This document shows, one piece after another, positions 17,044-26,290 of a stretch of 51,658 nt of DNA. The position numbers and the translations under genes were made by a program. Within the stretch, counting starts at the first letter, position 1. Each line of letters starts with the position of its first letter. The stretch spans positions 1 to 51,658 of the forward strand of contig NZ_PDWO01000019.1 of assembly GCF_010211765.1 (NCBI RefSeq), given 5' to 3'. The stretch is from Pseudoxanthomonas kaohsiungensis (GTDB lineage: Bacteria; Pseudomonadota; Gammaproteobacteria; Xanthomonadales; Xanthomonadaceae). The notes beneath the pieces are model-generated. The model made no database searches and was not told where the DNA came from. It saw only the letters and a program-made list of their open reading frames with translations.

Positions 17044-18624
17044 TTGACCAAGCTTCGCACCCATTACGACAACCTCAAGGTCTCGCGCGACGCGCCGGAC
17101 TTCGTCATTCGTGCGGCCTACAAGACGCTTACCCAGAAGTACCACCCGGACAAGAATCCCAGTGCCGACGCGGCTCGGATCATGCAGTTGATCAACCGTT
17201 CCTATGCCGTTCTTTCCGACCCGGAGCTTCGCACCGAACACGATGCCTGGATTCGGGCGCAGGAGGCCAATGCGGGCCATCGACCCGAGCCGGCTCCGGC
17301 CAGTGCGCAAGAGGATCGTGAACGTACTGAGACTCCACACCGGACCCATAGCCCCGGCAAGCGCCCAGTCGTCTTCCCCGTGGGAGGGTCCGCACCGGCC
17401 AGCTCCTTGTCCGTGAACGTGCTGAAGGTTGTCTCGGACCGCAGCCGCGGTCGTTGCGGTGATCAGGCGCATCTCGCCCTTGGCCCCACCGTCTCGGGCA
17501 CTTTTGCCAGAGCAAGCATCTCCATCGTCTGGCTGCTCATTCTTTATGGGTTGGCTATGGATTCGCGCTGGACAGTCGACGCCAAGATGTGGCTTGGGGG
17601 AGCTTCTGCTCTGTTTGGCATCTACTTCGGTGCGCAACTATACAAGTTGCACCTTTTTCGCAATCGGCCGTTCCGGCCATCCCTCAACATCACGCCCCTG
17701 TATGTCGTGGAGACGACTTGGGACCGTGTCAGCTACTGGCCGATTTCGCTTGTGCGGGGCATACAGGCCATCAACCATCACCGTAACGGCGGCTATACGC
17801 ATACTGGCTTCGATCTCGAATTTTCCGACGACGAGCGTGGCTACGTGACGAACTGCAGGCACACGTACGCCAGCATCGTCAACAGCCTGAATGGCGCGCG
17901 CGAACGCTATCTCGTGGCGGAACAGCATGGCAACCAGGCCATCCTCGACTCGGTCGACGAGCTCAAGGACAGTCAACTGCCGGACGCTCCGGGACATTTG
18001 CCGAAAAGGTACGGTTTTCTCACCGGCTGGCTGGGCGGCTGCCTCGCTTTTCTGCTCGTGTTTTTCATTCTGGCGCTGCTCAACCAGGAGCAGCCGGCGG
18101 ATAAAACAAGATCGACTTATGCCGTCGCGCCACCCAGCCCGCCGGAATACCAATCCCAGCCGCCCATTGCCGAGAAGACGAAAGTTCCACTCGAACCGGC
18201 GCGCCCGCCGACGGATCATATCGCCGACCGGATAGGTGCCGACAGGATCCCAGAACGCCCGGCATACATCCGCGGCGAACCCATGGTCCGCACCGACGGC
18301 CTCTCATCCGTGACGGTGGATAACGCAAGGACCTCGGACGACGTTCTGGTAAAGCTGGTAGCGGTGAACGGCGCGCGCGCATGGCCAGCGAGGACGTTTT
18401 TCATTCCCGCAGGCCGCCAGTTCACGGTCGAGGACATCAGCCCGGGCACCTACGAAATCCGCTACATGGACCGTTACTCCGGCGCAGTGTCCAAGTCCGA
18501 GGCCTTCACGCTGGAAGAGACCGAAACAGCCGACGGTACCGAATACAGCAACATGACCCTGACGCTGTACAAAGTCGCGAACGGGAACATGCATATGCAG
18601 AGCATCGATCCATCCGAATTCTAG
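17044..18624 (+). CDS. Membrane-associated J-domain protein
   Basis: 526 residues. The J-domain begins only eight codons after TTG 17044 and no ATG or GTG fits, so a TTG start is inferred. J-domain residues 8-70 include YKTLTQKYHPDKNP with the HPD motif at 34-36, so it should stimulate an Hsp70 ATPase. Three membrane segments follow (near residues 160-178, 184-200 and 325-345). A cytoplasmic region of about 120 residues lies between the second and third. After a proline-rich linker (PPSPPEYQSQPP) a C-terminal domain of about 100 residues has the look of a beta-sandwich (FFIPAGRQFTVEDISPGTYEIRY). That part would be periplasmic if the topology is as drawn. The precise role is unknown. Confidence 0.8.
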   Translation: MTKLRTHYDNLKVSRDAPDFVIRAAYKTLTQKYHPDKNPSADAARIMQLINRSYAVLSDPELRTEHDAWIRAQEANAGHRPEPAPASAQEDRERTETPHRTHSPGKRPVVFPVGGSAPASSLSVNVLKVVSDRSRGRCGDQAHLALGPTVSGTFARASISIVWLLILYGLAMDSRWTVDAKMWLGGASALFGIYFGAQLYKLHLFRNRPFRPSLNITPLYVVETTWDRVSYWPISLVRGIQAINHHRNGGYTHTGFDLEFSDDERGYVTNCRHTYASIVNSLNGARERYLVAEQHGNQAILDSVDELKDSQLPDAPGHLPKRYGFLTGWLGGCLAFLLVFFILALLNQEQPADKTRSTYAVAPPSPPEYQSQPPIAEKTKVPLEPARPPTDHIADRIGADRIPERPAYIRGEPMVRTDGLSSVTVDNARTSDDVLVKLVAVNGARAWPARTFFIPAGRQFTVEDISPGTYEIRYMDRYSGAVSKSEAFTLEETETADGTEYSNMTLTLYKVANGNMHMQSIDPSEF

Positions 18625-18664
18625 AAACCGCCTGGTATGGAAGCATCCATAATTAAGGGCAGAC

Positions 18665-19009
18665 ATGGTCGAACCCACAACGACCTTCGCCGAGATCCTG
18701 CGCCGGGATCTCGGTCCGGACTTCCCCGTGGTGTCCGGCACCAGCAAGGCCGACTCGCCCCTGGTCATTTCCGAAACACGCGACTACGTCGCGGTCGAGT
18801 ACGCGATCGCCCGCCAGTTCATGCGTGCGATCGGCGAGGAATGGAAGTTGGCCGAGCAACGCCTCCTGCATCGCGACGGCCGCGCGATCGACGAGCTTGT
18901 GGTCAACGTGAAGGATGAGGGTGCGCCGGATTGGCAGGGCCGGAGACGGTTCTACTTCGACATCACGGCGGGTTGGCGCGCCACCTACGGCGACGCACCC
19001 GACCATTGA
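18665..19009 (+). CDS. Hypothetical protein
   Basis: 114 residues, acidic to neutral, without signal peptide or membrane segment, from ATG 18665. It has an Arg/Glu-rich central helix (EYAIARQFMRAIGEEWKLAEQRLL) and a C-terminal strand region (ELVVNVKDEGAPDWQGRRRFYFDITAGW). No family recognised. It follows the J-domain gene by 40 bp and is probably in the same transcript. Confidence 0.6.
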   Translation: MVEPTTTFAEILRRDLGPDFPVVSGTSKADSPLVISETRDYVAVEYAIARQFMRAIGEEWKLAEQRLLHRDGRAIDELVVNVKDEGAPDWQGRRRFYFDITAGWRATYGDAPDH

Positions 19010-19022
19010 GGAGAGTGGCAGC

Positions 19023-19370
19023 ATGCGCAGGACACTGATTGCGGCGATCCTCTCGTATGGCGCGACGTCCGCCGCGTTCGCCCAGGAGCACCCTCCCGCG
19101 GATGTCCGGACCCGCGTTGTGGCGCCACGTGTGGAAACATCCCCTGGAGTCGCGGAGAAGGAAAAGGAAGACTCGACGTTTGCCGTCGTGTACGAACGCC
19201 TGCAGGCGACACAACACGGCGAGGCCCCGGGGCGGAATCCGCCGGTGACATGGGTCGGGCAAGAGCCGCCCAAAGCCATAAGCTCCGACCTCAACTCGTT
19301 CCATCCCTGGGTGAGCCATGACCGGCCGGTGAATTTGAGGGCAAAGCCGGCCCCGAAGGCCAACCGATAA
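19023..19370 (+). CDS. Small secreted protein, unknown
   Basis: 115 residues from ATG 19023, preceded by GAGGAG at good spacing and 13 bp after the previous stop. A signal peptide is visible (TLIAAILSYGATSAAFA, cleavage near residue 20). The mature part is hydrophilic and low in complexity at both ends (proline- and lysine-rich), with no cysteines. No family recognised. It is the last gene of the block before pyrE. Confidence 0.6.
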   Translation: MRRTLIAAILSYGATSAAFAQEHPPADVRTRVVAPRVETSPGVAEKEKEDSTFAVVYERLQATQHGEAPGRNPPVTWVGQEPPKAISSDLNSFHPWVSHDRPVNLRAKPAPKANR

Positions 19371-19477
19371 GCAGGAGACGGATACCGATCCTTGTGGTCC
19401 GCCCGGCCGGGACCGCCACACCTGCTTGTCCAGCCCAAGCGGTATCCTGTTCGCCTCTCCACAGCCATACACGGGCG

Positions 19478-20137
19478 ATGTCCGACCACCGCACCCGCTT
19501 CCTGCAGCTGGCCCTGGACGCCGACGCCCTGCGCTTCGGCGAGTTCACCCTCAAGTCCGGCCGGGTTTCGCCCTACTTCTTCAACGCCGGCCGCTTCGAC
19601 AGCGGCGCCACGCTGGCCGGGCTGGCCGCCAGCTATGCCGATGCGATCGACGCATCCGGGCTGCAGTTCGACCTGCTGTTCGGCCCCGCCTACAAGGGCA
19701 TCCCGCTGGCCACGGCGCTGGCCTGCGAGTACGCCCGCCGCGGCCGCGACCTGCCGCTGGCTTTCAACCGCAAGGAAGCCAAGGCCCACGGCGAGGGCGG
19801 CAGCCTGATCGGCGCGCCGCTGGCCGGGCGCCGGGTGCTGGTGGTCGATGACGTCATCACCGCCGGCACCGCGATCCGCGAGGCGCTGGCGACCATCGCC
19901 GCCGGCGGCGGCATGGTCGCCGGGATTGCCGTGGCGCTGGACCGCCAGGAGATCGCCGCCGACGGCGACCGCCGCTCCGCCGCGCAGGCCGTGGCCACCG
20001 AGGCCGGGGTGCCGGTGCTGGCCGTGGCCGGGCTCGGCGACCTGCTTGCATTCGCCGACGGAAACGAGAAACTGGCCGCATTCCGCGCACCGCTGCTGGC
20101 CTACCGTGCCCGCTACGGTTGCGATCCGACGGGCTGA
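19478..20137 (+). CDS. pyrE: Orotate phosphoribosyltransferase
   Basis: Joins orotate to PRPP to give OMP in pyrimidine synthesis. The product is 219 residues from ATG 19478 (MSDHRTRFLQLALD); the open frame upstream to 19394 has no similarity. FGEFTLKSGRVSPYFFN binds orotate. FGPAYKGIPLA and the mobile loop FNRKEAKAHGEGG carry catalytic Lys residues. The PRPP signature is VLVVDDVITAGTA. All expected residues are present and the length is standard. Confidence 0.96.
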   Translation: MSDHRTRFLQLALDADALRFGEFTLKSGRVSPYFFNAGRFDSGATLAGLAASYADAIDASGLQFDLLFGPAYKGIPLATALACEYARRGRDLPLAFNRKEAKAHGEGGSLIGAPLAGRRVLVVDDVITAGTAIREALATIAAGGGMVAGIAVALDRQEIAADGDRRSAAQAVATEAGVPVLAVAGLGDLLAFADGNEKLAAFRAPLLAYRARYGCDPTG

Positions 20138-20159
20138 CTGACAGCAGGGGGCTGCCGCG

Positions 20160-20861
20160 ATGCCGATCAAGACGATCCCTCCAACGATGCTCGGCCTCCT
20201 CGCAGCGGGAATCCTGCTGCCGACGGCGGCACTCGCCCAGGCCAACAAGGACGCCGCGCCGAAGAAGCTGTACTGCTGGAACGAGAATGGGCAGCGCAAG
20301 TGCGCCGACTCGCTGCCGCCGGAGGCGATGGCCGCCGCGCGCGAGGAGATCAACGTGCGCAGCGGCATGCGCACCGGCGAGGTGCAGCGCGCGCTGACCG
20401 ACGAGGAGCGCGCGGCCCAGGCCGAAGAGGAAGCCAAGCGCAAGACCGAGGCGCTGGCCGCCGAGACCCGCCGCCGCACCGACCAGGCCATGCTCACCTC
20501 GTTCCAGACCGAGGACGAGCTGCGCCGCGTGTTCGCCGAACGGGTCAACCTGGTCGACAACAGCATCAACACCGCGCGCTACAACGTGGCCAGCCTGCGC
20601 GAGGGGCTGGTGACCCTGCTGCGCACGGCCGGCGAGCGCGAACTGTCGGGCAAGCCGGTCCCGGACAAACTCGCCGGTGACATCCGCGTGCGCCACGCGC
20701 AGCTGCTCTACCACACGGCGCTGCAGGCCAGCTTCGAGCGGCAGCGCGCCGAGCTGGACGTGGAGATCGAACAGATCATGCAGCGCTACCGCGAACTGAA
20801 GGCCAGCGACGCCCCCGGCGCGCGCGTGGCCCTGGACCTGCCACCGGCGCCGAAGCAGTAG
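20160..20861 (+). CDS. Periplasmic coiled-coil protein, DUF4124-like N-terminus
   Basis: 233 residues with a signal peptide (LGLLAAGILLPTAALAQA, cleavage near residue 28). The short segment KKLYCWNENGQRKCADSLPPEA resembles the start of DUF4124-type proteins, with two cysteines. It is followed by a long charged helix (TDEERAAQAEEEAKRKTEALAAETRRR) and a second helical pair ending in ERQRAELDVEIEQIMQRYREL. The function is unknown. It starts 22 bp after pyrE and may be co-transcribed. The stop codon TAG is part of a repeat hairpin. Confidence 0.8.
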   Translation: MPIKTIPPTMLGLLAAGILLPTAALAQANKDAAPKKLYCWNENGQRKCADSLPPEAMAAAREEINVRSGMRTGEVQRALTDEERAAQAEEEAKRKTEALAAETRRRTDQAMLTSFQTEDELRRVFAERVNLVDNSINTARYNVASLREGLVTLLRTAGERELSGKPVPDKLAGDIRVRHAQLLYHTALQASFERQRAELDVEIEQIMQRYRELKASDAPGARVALDLPPAPKQ

Positions 20862-20880
20862 AGCGGGGCTCTGCCCCGCT
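20858..20880 (+). terminator. GTAGAGCGGGGC hairpin at the gene end
   Basis: AGCGGGGC (20862-20869) and GCCCCGCT (20873-20880) pair perfectly around TCT. The preceding TAG is the stop codon of the gene at 20160. Positioned as a 3'-end hairpin; no T-run follows. Confidence 0.6.
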
Positions 20881-20985
20881 GCTCCGCCGGGCGGCCCGGC
20901 GCCCGTCGGCGTGCCAACGCGGCCTCGCGGGGCGATGCATCCCTGCCACTCCCCGTCACGGCGCCCGGAAGCGCAGCCTCGTTGT

Positions 20986-21126
20986 TTGTAGGAGCCCATC
21001 CTCATGGGCGACCCGACGCCATCAACCGTCCTCGGGAGCCGATTCATCGGCGACCCGGCGCCGTCGGCACAAGCGGTGCTCCATCATTCGGACGCCCGTG
21101 TCGCCCATGAAGATGGGCTCCTACAG
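20986..21126. repeat. Long GTAGGAGCC inverted repeat
   Basis: The outer arms are TGTAGGAGCCCATCCTCATG and its near-perfect complement ending GGGCTCCTACA. A third, inner copy (GGGAGCCGATTCATCGGCGA) lies at about 21033-21055, so the element looks composite. It lies between two convergent genes. Confidence 0.75.
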
Positions 21127-21160
21127 GGGATCCCGCACTGGCGCAGGAGACCGGCGTACC

Positions 21161-23482
21161 TCAGAACTCCAGCGGCGTGTCCGGCAGCAGGCGGGCGAGC
21201 TGCCCGCGATAGAGGTCCTTGATCCGGGCCAGGGCGGCGGCATCGTCGGCCTCGAAGCGCAGCACCAGCACCGGCGTGGTGTTGGACGCGCGCACCAGGC
21301 CCCAGCCGTCGTTCCAGTCCGCGCGCAGGCCGTCGATCGTGGTCAGGCGCGCGCCGCCGAAGGTCGCCTCGTCGGCCTGCGCCGCGCTGGCGAACTGCGC
21401 CACCACCACGTGCGGATCGCCCTGCACCGGCACCTTGATCTCCGGCGTGGACACGCTGTCGGGCAACTCGGCCAGCACCTCCGACGGCGTTTCGAAACGC
21501 CCGGCCAGGATCTCCAGCAGGCGCGCGGCCGAGTACAGGCCGTCGTCGAATCCGTACCAGCGCTCCTTGAAGAAGAAATGGCCGCTCATCTCGCCGGCCA
21601 GCTCGGCCTCGGTCTCGCGCATCTTGGCCTTGATCAGCGAATGCCCGGTCTTCCACATCATCGGGCTGCCGCCGTGGCGCAGGATGTAGTCGGACAGCTT
21701 GCCGGTGCACTTGACGTCGTAAATGACCAGGGCGCCGGGATTGCGCAGCAGCACGTCGGCCGCGTACAGCATCAGCAGGCGGTCGGGGAAGATGATCTGG
21801 CCTTCCTTGGTGACCACGCCCAGGCGGTCGCCGTCGCCGTCGAAGGCCAGGCCCAGGTCGGCGTCGAAGCGCTTGACCGTGGCGATGAGGTCCTCGAGGT
21901 TGTGCGGCTCGCTGGGGTCGGGATGGTGGTTGGGGAAGCTGCCGTCCACGTCGCAGTACAGCGGGATGACCTCGGCGCCGATCGCCTCCAGCAGGCGCGG
22001 GGCGATCTCGCCGGCGACGCCGTTGCCGGCGTCGGCCACCACCTTGAGCGGACGCTCCAGCTGCACGTCGTCGGCGATGCGGCGGATGTAGTCCTCGTCC
22101 ACCGCCTGCTGCTGCAGCGAGCCGGCGCTGTCAGCCTGTTGCAGGCGGCCATCGCGGATCCGCGCGTACAGGTCCTGGATCGCCGCCCCGGACAGGGTCT
22201 CGCCGCCGACCACGACCTTGAAGCCGTTGTAGTCGGGCGGGTTGTGGCTGCCGGTGACCGCCACGCCGCTGCCGGCGCGCAGGTGGTAGGCGGCGAAGTA
22301 GACCACCGGGGTCGGCACCATGCCCACGTCGATCACGTTGCGGCCGGCCTTGCGCAGGCCCTCGATCAGGCCGCCGGCCAGCTCCGGGCCGGACAGGCGC
22401 CCGTCGCGGCCGACCACGATGTCGGTCAGGCCCTGCTCGGCCATGACCGTGCCGATGGCCTGGCCGATCCAGGCCGCGACCTGCGGGGTCAGTTCGCGGC
22501 CGACCACGCCGCGGATGTCGTAGGCGCGGAAGATGCCCGGCTCCAGCTGCACTTCCACCGCGACCGGGGCGACCCGCACCGGCGCCGGCGCGGATTCCAG
22601 GTCGCGCTGGATGGTCTGGCCCAGCGTCGGCGTCTCCTCTTCGACCGCGGCCGCCGCGGCCTTGCGGCGCAGCTGCGGCAGCTTGCCGTAGGCCAGCAGC
22701 ATGACCACGACCGCGCCCAGCGCGAGCAGCGCCGCCGCGACAATGCAGGGGATCGCGCCCAGCCCGAACGGCCCGCGGGCCACGTCCGGCACCGCCGCGG
22801 CCGCGCGCAGGCCGGTCTTGCCGATCTCGCGGGAAAGGGCGTCGGCACCGCCGGCCAGCGCGGTGTCGCCGCGCTCGGCCACGTTGTAGTTGCCCTGGCG
22901 CAAGGCCAGGTAGGCGCCACCGGGAACCTCGGCCGCCTCCAGCCCGGCGGTCAGCGACGCCAGCGGCATCCGTACGTACGCCACCGCCGGTGCGCCGGCC
23001 AGCACCACCGGCGCGGCCAGGCCCAGCTGCGGCTTGCCGTCGTCGCGCACCACCGCGGCCACCGCGGCGCCGTCGGTCATGGCTTTTTCCAGCAGGCCGA
23101 GGCGCGCGTAGCCGAAGTTGGCGGCATCGGCATAGGCGGTGGCCAGGTCGGCACGCAGGACCTGCGCGTGCGCCGCGCCATTCCAGCCGGCGGTCAGCGC
23201 GGCGGCGGCCGCGGCCGGGTCGCCGGCGGCCAGCGCGGCCTGCACCGGCTCGCCCGCGAGCCGCTCGGCCAGCGCGCGGGTCTGCGCGGCCATGGCGGAC
23301 GAGGCCGCGGCCACCAGGCCATCGCGGGCCGACGCCAGCGCCGACTCGCGCGCATCGGCGCGCCACTGGACGACACCGCTCCATGCGAACCAGGCCGCCA
23401 GCAGTGCCAGCAGCAGTGCCAGCAGCGGCGCCCGCCTCCTCAACTGCCCTGCCGACAGCGGACCAGCATCCATCTGCGCCAT
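21161..23482 (-). CDS. algC: Phosphomannomutase/phosphoglucomutase with N-terminal membrane module
   Basis: Interconverts hexose 6- and 1-phosphates (mannose, glucose) for LPS and exopolysaccharide precursors. The product is 773 residues from ATG at 23482 (MAQMDAG). Residues ~1-310 are an extra module with two membrane segments (about 18-38 and 242-265) flanking an Ala-rich periplasmic domain. The mutase covers ~325-773: phosphoserine loop TGSHNP near 410, metal-binding DGDGDR near 546, sugar-binding GEMSGHFFFKE near 628 and phosphate loop RASNTTP near 727. The stand-alone enzyme in Pseudomonas (AlgC) or Xanthomonas (XanA) is about 450-460 residues, so the N-terminal half is an addition. It lies 17 bp after dut. 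Confidence 0.93.
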   Translation of the reverse strand: MAQMDAGPLSAGQLRRRAPLLALLLALLAAWFAWSGVVQWRADARESALASARDGLVAAASSAMAAQTRALAERLAGEPVQAALAAGDPAAAAAALTAGWNGAAHAQVLRADLATAYADAANFGYARLGLLEKAMTDGAAVAAVVRDDGKPQLGLAAPVVLAGAPAVAYVRMPLASLTAGLEAAEVPGGAYLALRQGNYNVAERGDTALAGGADALSREIGKTGLRAAAAVPDVARGPFGLGAIPCIVAAALLALGAVVVMLLAYGKLPQLRRKAAAAAVEEETPTLGQTIQRDLESAPAPVRVAPVAVEVQLEPGIFRAYDIRGVVGRELTPQVAAWIGQAIGTVMAEQGLTDIVVGRDGRLSGPELAGGLIEGLRKAGRNVIDVGMVPTPVVYFAAYHLRAGSGVAVTGSHNPPDYNGFKVVVGGETLSGAAIQDLYARIRDGRLQQADSAGSLQQQAVDEDYIRRIADDVQLERPLKVVADAGNGVAGEIAPRLLEAIGAEVIPLYCDVDGSFPNHHPDPSEPHNLEDLIATVKRFDADLGLAFDGDGDRLGVVTKEGQIIFPDRLLMLYAADVLLRNPGALVIYDVKCTGKLSDYILRHGGSPMMWKTGHSLIKAKMRETEAELAGEMSGHFFFKERWYGFDDGLYSAARLLEILAGRFETPSEVLAELPDSVSTPEIKVPVQGDPHVVVAQFASAAQADEATFGGARLTTIDGLRADWNDGWGLVRASNTTPVLVLRFEADDAAALARIKDLYRGQLARLLPDTPLEF

Positions 23483-23499
23483 GCGTTCCTTTCCCCTGT

Positions 23500-23970
23500 T
23501 CAACGTACGCCGGTGTGGCCGAACCCGCCTTCGCCGCGCGCGCTGCCGGCAAAAGTATCCACCACCTTCAGCTTCGCTCGCACGATTGGTGCCAACACCA
23601 GCTGTGCGATCCGGTCCCCCGGCTGGATCGTGAAGGTTTCCCGGCCGCGGTTCCAGAGGCTGATCAGCAGCGGGCCCTGGTAATCGGCGTCGATCAGGCC
23701 GGTGCCGTTGCCCAGCACGATGCCGTGGCGGTGGCCCAGGCCCGAGCGCGGCAGCACCAGCGCGCACAACCCGGGATCGCCGATGTGGATGGACAGGCCA
23801 CTGGGTACCAACGCCGCGTCGCCCGGCGCCAGGACAAGCTCGGTCTCCAGCGCCGCGCGCAGGTCCATGCCGGCGCTGGCGGCGGTGGCGTACTCGGGCA
23901 TCGGCCAGCTGTCGCCGAAACGCGGGTCGAGAAGGCGGACTTCCAGTTCGTGCGCAGCCATCGGATTCAT
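23500..23970 (-). CDS. dut: dUTP diphosphatase
   Basis: Hydrolyses dUTP to dUMP and PPi, keeping uracil out of DNA. The product is 156 residues from ATG 23970, which overlaps the coaBC stop in an ATGA. The five trimeric dUTPase motifs are visible: [41 protein letters not shown] and the C-terminal arm [12 protein letters not shown]. It lies between coaBC and algC on one transcript, the same order as in Pseudomonas. Confidence 0.96.
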   Translation of the reverse strand: MNPMAAHELEVRLLDPRFGDSWPMPEYATAASAGMDLRAALETELVLAPGDAALVPSGLSIHIGDPGLCALVLPRSGLGHRHGIVLGNGTGLIDADYQGPLLISLWNRGRETFTIQPGDRIAQLVLAPIVRAKLKVVDTFAGSARGEGGFGHTGVR

Positions 23971-25205
23971 GCCCCCAGCCGCTCGGCGACCAGCTCGACC
24001 AGGCCATCGGCCAGTCGCACCTTCGGCGCGGCCGGGAAATCGCGCTCGCCGCCGGGCCAGTACGCGGTCATGGCGTTGTCGTCGCTTTCGAAGCCGGCGC
24101 CGGGCACGCCCACCCGGTTGGCGACGATCAGGTCCAGGCGCTTGGCTTCCAGCTTCTGCCGCGCGTAGTCGGCCACGTTGGTGGTCTCGGCGGCGAAGCC
24201 GACCACCAGCTTCAGGCCGGCGTCCTCTTGGCGGGCGACCTCGGCCAGGATGTCGGGGGTGCGGACCAGGTCCAGCGCCAGGGTCTCGCCGGTGCCGGTC
24301 TTCTTGATCTTGTCCGGCGAGAACGCGCGCGGGGTGTAATCGGCCACCGCGGCGGCGCCGATGTAGACGTCCGCCGGCAGCGCCGCGGCGACCGCCTCGC
24401 GCATCTGCGCGGCCGAGCGCACGTCGACGCGCTGCACGCCCGGCGGCGTCTCCAGCTGCACCGGGCCGGCGACCAGCACCACCTGCGCGCCCTGGCGGGC
24501 GGCGCTGGCGGCGACCGCGAAGCCCATCTTGCCGCTGCTGCGGTTGCCCAGGTAGCGCACCGGATCCAGGTCCTCGTAAGTGGGACCGGCACTGACCACG
24601 ACCTTCAGCCCCTGCAGCAGGCCGGTCGCCGGGGTCCGGCCGGCGGCAGGCGCGCCGGCCAGCCCGTCGACGATCGCGTCGGGCTCGCTCAGTCGCCCGG
24701 GGCCGGATTCGCCCTCGGCCAGGGGGCCATCGTCCGGCCCGATCACCTGCACCCCGCGCGAGCGCAGCAGGGCCACGTTGGCGACCGTGGCCGGGTGCCG
24801 CCACATGCGGTGGTTCATGGCCGGCGCCACGCTCAGCGGCGCCTCGGTGGCCAGGCACAGGGTGGTGACCAGGTCGTCGGCCAGGCCATGCGCCAGTCGC
24901 GCCAGCAGGTCGGCGGTGGCGGGCGCGACCACCACCCGGTCGGCCCAGCGCGCCAGCTCCAGGTGCCCCATCGCCTGCTCGGCGGCGCTGTCCCACAACG
25001 TGGTCCGGGCCGGGTGCCCGGACAGGGCCTGGAAGCTGAGCGGGGTGACGAACTGCTGCGCACCGGCGGTCATCGCCACCTGCACCGACGCACCGGCGTC
25101 GCGCAGGCGCCGCACCAGTTCCAGCGCCTTGTAGGCGGCAATGCCGCCGCCCACGCACAACAGGATCCGCTGCCCGCCAAGCGGGCCGGTGGCCGTAGCA
25201 CTCAC
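23967..25205 (-). CDS. coaBC: Bifunctional phosphopantothenoylcysteine decarboxylase / phosphopantothenate-cysteine ligase
   Basis: Two steps of coenzyme A synthesis. The product is 412 residues from GTG 25205, with AGGA about ten bases upstream; a longer open frame upstream has no support. The CoaC flavoprotein half covers ~1-185, with [19 protein letters not shown], active-site His in [23 protein letters not shown] and the PAMNHRMW clamp. The CoaB half covers ~195-412, with [34 protein letters not shown] and KIKKTG. dut follows with a 4-bp overlap. Confidence 0.96.
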   Translation of the reverse strand: MSATATGPLGGQRILLCVGGGIAAYKALELVRRLRDAGASVQVAMTAGAQQFVTPLSFQALSGHPARTTLWDSAAEQAMGHLELARWADRVVVAPATADLLARLAHGLADDLVTTLCLATEAPLSVAPAMNHRMWRHPATVANVALLRSRGVQVIGPDDGPLAEGESGPGRLSEPDAIVDGLAGAPAAGRTPATGLLQGLKVVVSAGPTYEDLDPVRYLGNRSSGKMGFAVAASAARQGAQVVLVAGPVQLETPPGVQRVDVRSAAQMREAVAAALPADVYIGAAAVADYTPRAFSPDKIKKTGTGETLALDLVRTPDILAEVARQEDAGLKLVVGFAAETTNVADYARQKLEAKRLDLIVANRVGVPGAGFESDDNAMTAYWPGGERDFPAAPKVRLADGLVELVAERLGA

Positions 25206-25300
25206 CTGGTTGTTTCCTACGCTGAACAGGCCACCAAGCTTACTCCAAGCACTGCGACGGACCGATCCCGCCGGCCGCGCGACCCGGGCACGCTGGCCGC

Positions 25301-25975
25301 ATGCACATCCGCGACTGGCCCGAAGCCGAACGTCCCCGCGAGAAGTTGCTGGCCCACGGCGCCGGCGCACTCTCCGATGCCGAGCTGCTGGCGATCTTCC
25401 TCGGCTCGGGGCTGCCCGGGCGCGATGCGGTGCAGACCGCACGCGACCTGCTGGCGCGGCACGGCCCGCTGCGCAGCCTGCTCGACCGCAGCCCGCGCGA
25501 GCTGGCGCGCCTGCCCGGCCTGGGCCCGGCCCGCGCCTGCCAGCTGGCCGCCGCGCTGGAGCTGGGCAACCGGCACCTGGCCGCGGCGCTGGAGCGCGGC
25601 GACGCGCTGACCGACCCGGCCGCGGCCGGCCGCTACTTCGCCCGACGCCTGCGGCCCCACCGGCACGAGGTGTTCGCCGCGCTGTTCCTCGACACCCGGC
25701 ACCGGGCGCTGGCCTTCGAGGAGCTGTTCGCCGGCACCATCGACGGCGCCGAGGTCCATCCGCGGGAGGTGGCGCGGCGGGCGCTGGCGCACAACGCCGC
25801 GGCGGTCATCGTCGGCCACAACCACCCGTCCGGCTGTCCCGACCCCTCGGCCGCCGACCGCGCGGTCACCGCCCGGCTCAAGCAGGCGCTGGCGCTGGTG
25901 GAGGTGCGGCTGCTCGACCACTTCGTCGTCGGCGATGGCGAGCCGGTCTCGCTGGCCGCGCGCGGGATGGTCTGA
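25301..25975 (+). CDS. radC: RadC family JAB/MPN-domain protein
   Basis: 224 residues. An N-terminal helical UPF0758 part contains a helix-hairpin-helix ([22 protein letters not shown]). The C-terminal JAB1/MPN metalloprotease-like domain (about 110-220) has the zinc motif [14 protein letters not shown] complete. The name is historical; a role in recombination repair is not established, and a role in DNA or protein processing is unproven. It is divergent from coaBC across 95 bp. Confidence 0.93.
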   Translation: MHIRDWPEAERPREKLLAHGAGALSDAELLAIFLGSGLPGRDAVQTARDLLARHGPLRSLLDRSPRELARLPGLGPARACQLAAALELGNRHLAAALERGDALTDPAAAGRYFARRLRPHRHEVFAALFLDTRHRALAFEELFAGTIDGAEVHPREVARRALAHNAAAVIVGHNHPSGCPDPSAADRAVTARLKQALALVEVRLLDHFVVGDGEPVSLAARGMV

Positions 25976-26020
25976 TGGCCACGGCAGGAGTGCCATGCCT
26001 CACGGGCTTCGTTGGGAGCC

Positions 26021-26125
26021 GCGGCAGGTGGGGGATGCCGCTGCCCCCTCGAGCGGACATCCCTGTCCGTACTCGGGGCCGCAGCACATCCCTGTGCTGC
26101 TGCAACGGCATCCCCCACCTGCCGC
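26021..26125. repeat. Three-hairpin intergenic element, copy C
   Basis: GCGGCAGGTGGGGGATGCCG (26021-26040) pairs perfectly with its complement at 26106-26125. The 65-nt interior holds CGGACATCCCTGTCCG and GCAGCACATCCCTGTGCTGC hairpins. The inner CTGTCCGTACTCGGG is shared with copy A. Confidence 0.75.
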
Positions 26126-26160
26126 GTCTTTCGCGATCGTGCAGGTCGCCGCTTCGTACT

Positions 26161-26236
26161 TTGTAGGAGCCGATTCATCGGCGACCCGACGTCGTCTGCA
26201 CGGGGCGACGCCGCCCTGATTCCGACGCCCGGTCGC
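26161..26236. repeat. GTAGGAGCC element, partly decayed
   Basis: Begins TTGTAGGAGCCGATTCATCG, then GGCGACCCGACG. The right arm is reduced to CGACGCCCGGTCGCC. With copy C it fills the 315-bp gap between radC and the DUF1697 gene, which holds no gene that I can see. Confidence 0.65.
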
Positions 26237-26290
26237 CATGACCTCGCGCGCCCGCCGCGGGGTAGATTGGACGCCCCGATCCCGCCGGAC

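Noticed and set aside
14040-19370. Prophage remnant or integrative element
   Set aside because: No integrase, phage structural gene, tRNA or flanking direct repeat was seen; only base composition and context suggest acquisition.
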